Of a stretch of 64,000 nucleotides of DNA, positions 23,276-33,500 are shown piece after piece. The notes beneath the pieces are model-generated. The model did not search any database. It had not been told where the DNA came from and was given only the letters and a program-made list of their open reading frames with translations. Source of the stretch: Linyphia triangularis (Eukaryota > Arthropoda > Arachnida > Araneae > Linyphiidae); the NCBI GenBank assembly GCA_963978545.1, contig OZ021731.1:23518093-23582092 (forward strand). Reading direction: 5' to 3'. The position numbers were made by a program, and so were the translations under genes. Within the stretch, counting starts at the first letter, position 1. Every line of letters begins with the position of its first letter.

Positions 23276-24949
23276 TACTTTTGTGATTAAGTACTTCAAA
23301 AAACTTAGTGAATTACTAGCAAGTGTATTAAGAAATTATTCAGTAATAGTTTTTCCGTTATAATCTTATTGACATAAAAACACATCCTTGAACTGAATAG
23401 ATTCAAATCACTGTATGATGAGAAGACTTCTATTTTATTCCTTCATATAGTGCACAACTGCTTTTTTGTATTTTTTGTAAAATTATGAAGTTTTATGAGT
23501 TTTGAAGCATATAACATTTAATAAAGTTCAGAGGTATATCAATTGGACGATATTTTTTTAAATATATTGATAAAACAATATTTATAAAAGGGTCGCCGAT
23601 AATTTTGGTATTTTCTAATGCACATGCGCGTGGACAAAAAAATACTGATGATAATATGGAACTATGATTTATTTGGAAGGAGGGAATTTGTGTTTAAGGG
23701 AATTAATATTTCGTTGAAAGGGCATCACACTTAATGTAAACAAACTAAAAAGGGAGAGTCCAATTTTTGAAGCGCATTAAAATGAACTAAACACTTGATT
23801 ACCACCAATTTTTTATTTTTTTTTATATTTTTGGCGAAGGCTTTAGTTTCAATATATTTCGCATACAATCGTGAAATTCACAAGAACTCGTAACGAATAC
23901 CAGTAACATATCTCTATATTATAAAATATATTTTTTAAAAATTGCGTTTGTTGTTCTTTCGGGCCCCAAGCCTGGCTGTTGTTGGCTTGTACGGAAACCA
24001 GGCTTTGCAGGTCACTGCATTTGAATTTGTCATGCATTTGAGAAATTTGTCGTTTCCGTTTTTGTATTTTCATTACTTGAAAAAAATTCAAGTTAGGCAG
24101 AAAAAAGACGTCCAAAACAGCTAAATTTTTTCCGATGAATGTATTATGTTTTATTGAATGTAAAATAGTATTTGATGGATGTTTCTCAAGTAAAAAATAA
24201 CTTTTTGTCATTTTACTGAAATTTTGGAAGTGAGGATATTTAGTGGCCTTTAAAAGGCATTAAAACAGTGATTTTGATCACTTCTGAAAAACATAAAATT
24301 TTCAATGGCAGCTACCTTATGCTCATGCGCAATTTTGAACAGATAAAAAAAAAAGCTTTTAAAAATGAAAAAAATGCAACAATTAGACGAAAATATCTTT
24401 TCTTCGGCAATAGATTGATTTCATTTGGAGAAAGTAGTCACCTTTCAAAAAGCAATCAAGAAAAGTAAAAATGTGCCCCGAAAAACCTCGTTTCTGGCAA
24501 AACTGAAAATCCATCGATATATCGATATTTTATGGATAATTTTCTCAAAGCAACGATAAACTATCGAAGTTTACTTTGAGCGATGTTTCCGACCTCTAGA
24601 ACAATTAGAAGGTTGCAAACGATTCAGATGTCATATCTGGCAACGACTTACTTGCATCTTTCCTAAATGAGCCAATTGGCGCTATAAATATTGCACCACT
24701 GATGACGTAACTGATGTCACCGATTTGGGTCACTTTTTAAAGATGCAAGTTTTCCGAGCCAGAAATCAGAAATCGTTTGTGCTTTTTCACATTGAATATC
24801 AAATTGCAATGGGTTACCAGACGAAAAAGTGTGTTTACTGTTTTGCAAGTTATGACGTATTTAGTTCAACTCATTTAAAGTCGATTTTTGACTAGTTTCG
24901 ACCATATTTGAAACGTCAGACGAGTGGATTCGTCATCAACTGAATTTAC
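23276..24949. other. Mostly anonymous sequence with partial family A repeat
   Basis: Apart from the repeat at 24060-24340, no gene is visible. A short palindrome ATCGATATATCGAT lies near 24513. A motif-like TGACGTAACTGATGTCA lies near 24704, but nothing coding surrounds it. Confidence 0.45.
24060..24340 (-). repeat. Dispersed repeat family A, partial copy
   Basis: Shares with 3512-4238 the TTCAAGTT(T/A)GGC block, the GAAATT(C/T)..AGAAGTG block, the AGCGATTTTGA-like block and ATTTTCAATGGCAGCTACCT. The outer parts are lost. Confidence 0.5.
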
Positions 24950-25930
24950 TCTGCATTCTATAAAAAAAAATCAAAATGATGTTCGATTGGGTTCTAAACT
25001 TGCAGTCGCCTCTCGGACTTTCGGTTTCTTGAAAAATAAATAGTCGACTGATTATCAGAGCACTGAATAGAAGTTTTTAGTTCAAATTCTTTTAATTCCT
25101 GTCAAATGTTTCAATACCAAACAAACTCTTTAACACATTCAATTGGAGCAAGAAACTCTGCTTCCATGCTACTCAAAGCTAAACATCTTTGTTTAACTGC
25201 TTTCCAACCAAAAGGATGTTTAACTGATTACCAAAATATTTAACATATTAACTGGTTGAATTCCTTTGGGTAAGATCTTAACTCCAATTGGCATAGGAAT
25301 GACTCCTCAATGTCGGACAAATTCACTTTGAAATTTTAAATACTGAAAACATAACTCATCAAATCAACATCAATGTTGACATTTCATTACAGTTTTGGGA
25401 AAGGATGTTTGCAGCACGTATTCCTTACATATACAGGCATGTATTGTTTACTTAGACAGGCATACACAAGACTATTGTTTATAGTCAGTAGATTAAGACT
25501 TGATATTTCCTCAAGTCTTGATCCCTCATTTGTATTAATACATTCCACTTTAACGTTTGGTTAGATATTAATACCAATTTTAATTGGTAAGCCTACTGTA
25601 CTTTTTGGCAATATATTAAATCTATCAATTAATTTATTTAAGTAAGTTTCCTTTTGTAACGATATTCGATTGTCAATTGTTTCGAAATTAACACCAAGTA
25701 GATACCTAATAGGCCCTATATTTCAATTATTTCTAATTTACTTCTAATTTGAATGACAGCATCTTTTAATATTTTAGGACTCTTACCAAATATTATAAAT
25801 GTAAATATGCAACACTTAATGTTACAATATAACTTACGTAATACTCTAACAATAAGTGTTGCTGTTCCCTTTTTGTTCTCTTCGCTGCACTAAGTATTCC
25901 TTGACACAATAGATACCCTAACACCATTTT
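24950..25930 (-). pseudogene. Decayed Copia (Ty1-type) pol relic
   Basis: Minus-strand fragments in shifting frames follow the order of Copia reverse transcriptase and RNase H. First comes a piece after the YVDD position (FIIFGKSPKILKDAVIQIRS, about 25830-25760). Next is the FETIDNRISLQKETYLNKLI block (about 25690-25630) that in Copia precedes the connection region. A YAC..S..YMP-like piece (about 25440) follows. Last is the RNase H core KQRCLALSSMEAEFLAPIE (about 25200-25140) followed by CSDNQSTIYFSRN (about 25040). Many stops and shifts are present, and no LTRs were identified. The SSMEAE motif with a downstream DNQS is diagnostic for Copia, so family assignment is fairly secure although the copy is old. 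Confidence 0.75.
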
Positions 25931-27043
25931 GACTAAATTTTTAAGTTGCGTTATTGTTCCCCATAGCGGTGATATCTCCTACTAATAGTCATTATTGTAT
26001 GATTTTTTTTCCCTTCGTATATGCATTCGAAATCAATAGTACTCTATTTTTGTACATACACCTCCACAGTACACTGCATTTTATGCTGCGTTTGTTTCGT
26101 TTTATTTATTGGCATAAAACGTAAAGATATCTCTTTGATGTGAATTTATTGGGTTAAATCACTCCATTGAACAGTTATTGGCAAAATGCTGATTATCTTT
26201 AAATTTTGTCCATGAGTATATTTCAATGTAATTATTTACATTCATAACTTTTTTATTTTACTAAATTAAAGTTTGATTTTTCCTTTAATTTGCAATGTGA
26301 AAATAGTAATTCACGTTCTTTAAAAGTTCAGCGAGTATTCTCATAATGTTTAATGCCCTTTAAGTAACTATAAGATCTAGTGTGATAATCACTTCGCTGT
26401 TAACACACTAATATATTTTTTACCAGTGGATAGTAAATGTTTTATTGCCTCTCTTTACGTTACAAACTACTATACTTTAGCTTCGGAGATACAGAGATTT
26501 CTATCATTACATCAACCCTCATCAACAAAACTATTAAGAGAGTACTGAACTAAAATCCTTTCAATCTCAGACCTTTTATCTAAGATTTTCTCTCGGTTCA
26601 TTTTTTTTTTTTTTTTATTTATGTGGATCTTATCGCTAACTGTAAAAAAGAAGTGGCGATTTCTAGTCTGGACGCGAAGATGTCTTATCGCAAATCCACG
26701 CCTGAAGCCCCAATAAGTCCAAATTATCCCTTGGTCTTGTAATCAATAATCAGCTGATCAACGACTTTTCTGAACTACATGTTATGTTGTGTGAGTAAAA
26801 GGTCAGCTCGCCGTCGTAGAAGAATAATTTTTTCTTAACAAAACCAGACGACAAAAGAAATACTATCAACATATATTTAAGCCCATAATGGAGTTACCCC
26901 CAATAATACATTATGGTAATAGTGAACTGTGGAATTCTGAACAATACTAAGATTAATAGCTGAGCTAAAATGCTCACCAGAAGTATTAAATATCGTCACT
27001 CTGAAATGAAAGTGTGCTAAAGCAACAATTTTTCTCAAATCTC
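25931..27043. other. No recognised gene
   Basis: AT-rich. An 18-base T run lies near 26600. It may include further unrecognisable Copia-derived sequence. Confidence 0.45.
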
Positions 27044-27105
27044 CTCTTTCATGACTAAAACACCGTATTCCTATACACAATCCTTTGTTAAACGCTAATC
27101 AAAAA
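27044..27105 (+). repeat. Extra copy of foldback terminal sequence
   Basis: CTCTTTCATGACTAAAACACC followed by TATTCCTATACACA duplicates, in the same direction, the start of the foldback-like element at 27112 onward. This indicates a tandem or nested terminus. Confidence 0.5.
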
Positions 27106-27860
27106 CTAAACTGCCTCTTTCATGACTAAAACAGAACGGTATAGTAGTTAGCGTGCTAGCTTCTGGACCGTGAGGTTGCGGGTTCGAGTCCCGTGTTAGG
27201 CATGGGTGTTTGTAAATGTATGTTGGCTTGTCTAATGACGAATGTTTCGGCGCATTATAGCCCTCGTGTTGCTGACGGCGCCAGATAATCTGAAAACAAC
27301 CAACCAACCATGACTAAAACGCCATCTTCCTAGACACACCCAGCCAAAATATATACATGTATAGTTTGTTTATCTCAACACATGTCATCAGAAATTATCA
27401 AGTATATGTTTAAATCTGCGCCGTCCCTATTTATCGTTTAGTTTTTGTGTTTCATTAAATTTTATTTAGTGTGCTTTAAATATTTTAGGGTGCGAAGGTG
27501 GTAAGAAGTTAGTGTATTTCGAAACAGGAAGATGGGATTCATCGATTAGCAAACGCTGAAACTTGATAATCGAAATTAATTTATCATAAATAAGGAAAAC
27601 GAAAGAGCACTTTAGAACGTTATCTTCCGCTCCTGAAAACTTTGAAAAATTGTAATTGCCACCTTTGTACCCTAAAATATGTAAAGCACACAAATCAAAA
27701 TTTAATTAAAAGCATAAATCAAGGATAAATAGGGACATATTTAAACATATACTTGATCCAGTCTGATGACACGTATTGAGATAAACAAAAACTATATGTT
27801 TATGTTTTGGTTGGGTGTGTCCAGGAAGATGGTGTTTTAATCATGAAAGAGGCAGTTTAG
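27106..27860. mobile_element. Foldback-like element with long inverted repeats
   Basis: The left arm (27106-27501, interrupted by a SINE) and the right arm (27659-27860) are inverted copies of each other. The left starts CTAAACTGCCTCTTTCATGA and the right ends with its complement GGCAGTTTAG. Inner landmarks GTGTGCTTTA(A/C)ATATTTTAGGG and AGGTGG also pair. Removing the SINE and its duplicate gives arms of about 208 and 202 bp around a unique centre of about 157 bp. There is no transposase. This fits a foldback or long-TIR MITE. I could not establish its own target duplication. Confidence 0.75.
27133..27308 (+). mobile_element. tRNA-derived SINE
   Basis: Contains a tRNA-like head with an A-box-like TAGTAGTTAGCGTG and a canonical B box GGTTCGAGTCC (27181-27191), followed by a non-tRNA body and a CAACCAACCA simple tail. 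It is flanked by perfect 12-bp duplicates CATGACTAAAAC at 27121-27132 and 27309-27320, showing target-primed insertion. It lies inside the left arm of the foldback-like element. The A-box half does not fold into a good tRNA, so it is not a functional tRNA gene. Confidence 0.85.
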
Positions 27861-30166
27861 CTTTTCAGATAAAATTATTTAAAAGTATAAGCTCGGAATT
27901 CAATGAATGACATCAAAATGGCGCTCACTGTTACGGTTATAGTTACAGAAACTCGAAATTTTCGAATAGCAACACCTACTTTTTCCTGTAGTAAAATATA
28001 CTCACTACATGAGAAAATCATAAAGAGCGTTTGAACGGTAAGTGTATATATATAAAAAAAAGAACGGTCGCGTTATGCACGCACAAAAAACACGGCCAAC
28101 AAAAACACGATCGAGGCGCACGGTGGAAATTTGCATACGGAAAAGGTCAAAGTTCCCATGGGTGCTATCACAGCCAATTTCATTGGTTTTCAACTCTGAA
28201 TATCTGGCGCTGAATATCTCCGTGTGCCTGATCGTGTTTCTGTTGGACATTCGCAGATTTTTGTCTGTGCACAACGCGTCCGTTTTTCTTAATACACTTA
28301 CCATTCCAACGCTCTTTGTAATTTTATGGAACTGTCGTAAGAAGACCTGCACAAGGTCGTAAACGAATGACAACTGCTTCTGAAGATCGATATATATGAA
28401 TAACTGCCCACCGTCACAGAAAGTCTACTGCTCTCCAGTTAAGTTCAGAGCCTACAGCCACCACTAGAACTGCTGTACTGCTGTATCACGTTGTATGTAG
28501 ATAATAAATAAATTAGTAATTTCCATATTATTTCATTTATTGAATCAACGATTATGATCATACCATTGCCTTTTTGAGAATTTAATTGGTTTGCTGTATT
28601 TTGACATTAACTTTTATACAGAATGATTCAACTTCAATTTATTCGGGAGTTTTAAAAAAGTAAAAAAGTATAAAGTATTCATTTAAGTTATAATTTTTAA
28701 AATTCCTCTCGGGTAATTCCCGAGGGGGGGGGGGGGCGTATAATAAAACAATAAGAAAGGAAAGAAAAATATCTGCTTAAGTCTCATACATTCAGTAACA
28801 TGTTAATTTGTAACTATTTATGCGTTTAGCCTACACAGTATAGAAATTATCTTCAAATATAAAACTGAAGTACATATCGAAATAAATATTTTAATAAAGT
28901 GTATATGTAATTTCTATTAAGTTTTTGATAAGTGCTAAAAAGTCATTTTGGGAAGGATTCGAATATTTACTTTTGAATAAAAAAAATTTGCTACTTTACA
29001 TTTCTAGAAATCAGCAATAATTTTTTTATTATTATTTGATGTTTCTGGTTATACAATTTTTAAAAGACCAAGAAATTTCTTTAAGAAGTATTGCATCAGT
29101 TCCCGCATATAATGCTGGGTTTCTTTGAGTAATATTCGGTGAATCTTTAAGTATCTTAATTGTCTATGGTATATGCCTTTGTTATTGTACCCTCACTTGT
29201 CTCTGGTATATGCCTCTGCTATTGTACCCTATCTTGTATATTAGAGGTTTTAATTTAAACTATAATGAAGACAGTTTAAGGAAACTGAAATATTGTGGTA
29301 CGCAAATAACTATTCAATTTCCAGAAAATTAAGACTGTTGGTTGTATACTTAATTATAGCTAAAGTATTAGCAATGACAAAATACAGATAATTTGAGACA
29401 CAGCTTTTAAAGAATGCACTTTTAAATTTTCCAAAAAAAATTTATACTCTTCTCCTTTTATTTAAAATGTGAATAAAATAACATAAGTACAAAATTTGAT
29501 GTTCTGAATTTTTTGTAGTTGGCAGATGACATACTTCACATATTTCAAAGTTTGGTTTTTGTCATCTGTTTTTTTATTCTCTACTTAAGTCTAGACACGT
29601 AATTTTACAGTTTGTTTTTGAACTTAGAACTAGTGCCCATCAGCCTCTCTTTTGAAATAGTTAGTAAAGTTGCAAAATGTATAAGAACATAGATGGTGAA
29701 AAGACCACATAAAGCATATACTGGAAAATGCATTAGCATCTTTGAAATTTAAAGTTGGGCGCCTTCCAAGGGTTCTATATGGAAGAACTGTCAAGCATGT
29801 TGTCTTGAATTGCAAAAATTTTATAACACCATTAAAGAAAATAATTGTCCTGTATATTAGTTTTTAAACTAGCGTACATCTTTGGAAAGTGCAAGATGTC
29901 TTAAACATCAGCCGAAAACAACCCTCATTAGGTGTTTAAAATATTTTGTCACTTAACTCAGCATTTGCACTTTTTATACGTACATAAACATTAAATGTGC
30001 AAAATTCTCAAATTCTTTTGAGTGAATCCTATCTATAACCATAGTTTTTCTAAGTCTCCACATTATCGTTATAGACCGATTTTTACGCACAACGATATCC
30101 TGCAAATAGCAATATTTTTCTACGTTCCTACAGTATCGTTATAGTAAACAGTTTTTACTGCATATA
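27861..30166. other. No recognised gene
   Basis: The segment 28040-28480 is less AT-rich and open in several frames on both strands, but no domain is recognisable. An 11-base G run lies near 28726. A tandem 37-bp duplication is at 29161-29234. Confidence 0.45.
29161..29234. repeat. 37-bp tandem duplication
   Basis: TGTCTATGGTATATGCC...TTGTACCC is repeated once with few changes, at offset 37. Confidence 0.8.
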
Positions 30167-30307
30167 CAGGGTGTCCCAAAAATAACCGACGATTTGGGGG
30201 GAAAAAGGAGGGGAAAAAAAGTTATAGCGTTATAGCAACCCCCCCTTACCAAAGATACTATAATAACCCTTCGGGTTAAAGATGGCAAGCTTCCATAGAG
30301 ATAATGT

Positions 30308-30528
30308 TGTGGTATCGTGGTCGAGTAAAAATTTCATTTTGAACGAAAACAAAACACATTTATTTTAAGAACTTCACAAGGAGCAGGTGTTAGTATTCCA
30401 TTTCTGCATCGTCTGGTCTCTCATAGGAGACTAAACAAAAAAACAACATAAAAATACAATCTTCAAATAACTGTTTTGTGGCGCCCTCTATATTTTACAA
30501 CAGCAATTAACAATTACAATACGTTACA
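30308..30528 (-). repeat. 3' LTR
   Basis: 221 bp, beginning on the plus strand TGTGGTATCGTGGTCGAG and ending CAATACGTTACA. I read no difference from the other LTR at 37170-37390. Confidence 0.95.
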
Positions 30529-30538
30529 GCTATTAATT

Positions 30539-30547
30539 CCTCCCCTC
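30539..30547 (-). promoter_or_regulatory. Candidate polypurine tract
   Basis: On the minus strand GAGGGGAGG lies 10 bases upstream of the 3' LTR. It is the expected primer for plus-strand DNA synthesis, though the gap to the LTR is larger than usual. Confidence 0.5.
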
Positions 30548-30597
30548 ACAGAAAACTTTTCTCTAAGAGAAAAAGGAGAAAAGTTTGTAATATATTT

Positions 30598-33500
30598 TCA
30601 ACAAAAGAACATAAACATAATAGCATAAAGAATATGTAAAAATATAAACATGATCAATAAACCAAATGTACAAAAAAATACTAATAAAAGGAATACGTTT
30701 AATTTAAAACTACTCGGATTAGCATTTTTGTTTAGTTTGCCTGCTCGGTGAAAGACATTAAAATTAAATGGTTGAAGTGCTAAGGCCCAACGCATTAAAC
30801 GTGAATTTGAACTAGCATTTGTTCGTAACCATGTTAATGGGTTATGATCAGTTTGCACCACAAATTTCTGTCCATCCAGATAATAATGCAATTTTTCTAC
30901 CGCAAATACTATACTAGCGCACTCCTTTTCGGTGGTACCATAGCGTTTCTCTACGTCTGAAAATTTCTTACTCATGTACAGAATAGGGTGTTCCTCACCT
31001 TCATCATTCAGTTGGGACAACACTATACCCATACCGGTATCGGAGGCATCTGTTTGTAGAATAAACTCTCGATCGAATTTTGGAGCATATAAAACTGGTT
31101 GGCAAGTAAGTTTTTGTTTTAGAGTCTCGAAGGCTTTGTCACATTCAGGAGTCCAGATGATCTCCCCTTTTCTTACTTTTCCCTTTAGTGCATCAGTCAA
31201 AGGTGCAGCTATAACTGAAAACATAGGAATATAGCGGCTATAGTAACCAGCAAGTCCCAGGAAGGCTCTGACAGCTGTTTTCGTTTTAGGTACAGGGAAA
31301 TTCGTAACTGCTTCGATTTTAATATCCGAGGGCTTTCTGCATCCTTGTCCCACAATATGACCTAAATACAGGACTTGATGTTGAGCAAATTTACATTTTG
31401 ATGGTTTGATAGTCAAGTGTGCTTCTTTTATTTTCTGAAGAACTGCACTAAGATGTTTAAGATGTTCAGGAAAAGTATTTGAAAAAATAGCGATATCATC
31501 TAAATAGGGTACAGAAAAATCTTCACATCCTTCCAATAAACGTGTGACCATATTACTAAATTCATAAGGAGCATTTTTCAATCCAAAAGGCATCCTGAGA
31601 GGTAGGTAGGTCCCGAAGTTAGTAACAAAGGCTGCTAGTCGTTGAGCTTCTAAACTTAAAGGTATTTGCCAGTATCCTTTGGAAAGATCCAAAACCGTGA
31701 TGAAGTTGGCTGATGATACCTTTTCAATTCGCTCTTCTATATTTGGCAACGGAAAATATTTTGTCTTGGTTATTTCATTTAATCGCCTGTAATCTATACA
31801 GGGTCTTGGATCTCTCCCTGGAGATTCCACTAATATCATTGGAGATGTATAATCCGAATATCCGACTTCAATGATCTTCATAGATAACATCTTCTGTATT
31901 TCAGATTTTAAAATATCATTTTGCCTAGGAGAATTTCTATAAGGTTTTGATAAAACAGGGTTGTTATTAATCAGTTCGATGTCATGAATGACAAGGTCAG
32001 TTTTTCCAGGTATATAGGAAAAGCAGATATGGTATTGACATATTAAATTCCTCAGCTGACTTATCTGTTCTGTATTCAATCTATTCTCCAATTTGTTTTC
32101 TTGTATCATTTCATCGACATCTAAGACATTCGGATTTGCGCCTACGTAAGGAATTTCTAGCTCATCTTCATGTCGTGTTGATTCATCTCCTTCATTCATC
32201 AAAAAGTTGATTTGTTCCGGTCGCTTGTAGTAGGGCTTTAACATGTTTACATGATAAATTTGAGTTTTATCTTTCTTTCCAGGTAATTCTACAAGGTAGT
32301 TTGTTTCAGAAATTTTTCCTGAAATAGTTCCTGGACCAAGCCAATGAGGAGCCATCTTGCTAGCCTTGGAAGTGGCCATTACGAGAACCAAATCCCCTTC
32401 TTGAAATTCCCTCTTGATTGCTCTTTTATCATACCATGTCTTGTTCTTGAGCTGTGCAGCTTCCATGTTTTCTACTGCTACTTCTTGACATCGTTTCAAT
32501 CTGTTGATTAAAGAAAATACATATTCAGTCACAGGGCTCTCTTCCTCTTCAGGATCCATCCAGTGTTCGGACAGTAAGGTTAACGGTGTTCGTAAGTTTT
32601 TTCCATGAACGAGTTTAGCAGAAGTAAATCCTGTAGCTGCATGTGTTACAGTTCGAAGAGCAAAGAGTGCAGGACAGATCACCTGTTCCCAATCTGCTTC
32701 GGCTTCAAGGCACAAAACTCTTAGAATTCGTTTGATTGTTCTATGGAATCTTTCGACAGGATTGCTCTGTGGGTGATACACTGAACTGTGTACCACTTTA
32801 ATCCCAGTGTTTTCTAGAAAGGTTGTGGTAAGTTCACTCATAAATGAAGTCCCTTGATCACATTGAAGTTGTTTAGGAAACCCCATTCTACTGAAAATTT
32901 GCATCAAAGCATCAATTACTGATGTAGAAGTGATATCGGCCACAGGAATGGCATCAGGGTACTTTGATGATAGGCACATAGCAGTGATTAGGTAACGTTT
33001 TCCTCCTGTGGATACTGGAAGGGGTCCAACCGCATCAACATTAATTTTGGAGAAAACTTCTTGTATAACTGGAACTAATTTCATAGGAGCCTTCTTTCTG
33101 TCATTTGGCTTCCCCACACGCTGGCACTTATCACAGCTGCGAACGTAGTCTTCAATTTCTTTATAACAGTTAGGCCAAAAAAAATATCTGGAAAGAATAT
33201 CTTTGGTCTTTGTAACTCCTAAATGACCTGATGTACCCTCATGGCATAGAGCCTTTAAACGTTCTTTAAATTTTTCTGAAACAAGCAGCAAAAACCTCTC
33301 ATTTCCTGTTTTATCAGTCCTCCTTTTTATCAAAAGATTATTCTTACTGATGAGTATATCACTTGACGATCCTTCTTTATTGGTTTTAGAAGCTTCTTCC
33401 CAAAATGGCTGTAACTCTGGGCTTTCTCTTTGAGCCATAGCAAAATCAGAAGGTTTCACTTCCAGGAGTGAAAGTGCAGGTTCCTGTTGAACTTGAACTG

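Noticed and set aside
24500..24560. ATCGATATATCGAT palindrome as a regulatory site
   Set aside because: Short AT-rich palindromes are expected by chance in this composition, and no gene is nearby.
27148..27210. Functional tRNA gene
   Set aside because: The B box is good, but the A-box half does not form a proper tRNA and the unit has SINE body, tail and target duplications.
28042..28373. Overlapping open frames of about 106 and 122 codons on both strands
   Set aside because: No domain, no splice context and no similarity I recognise. Openness on both strands reflects a locally GC-richer patch.
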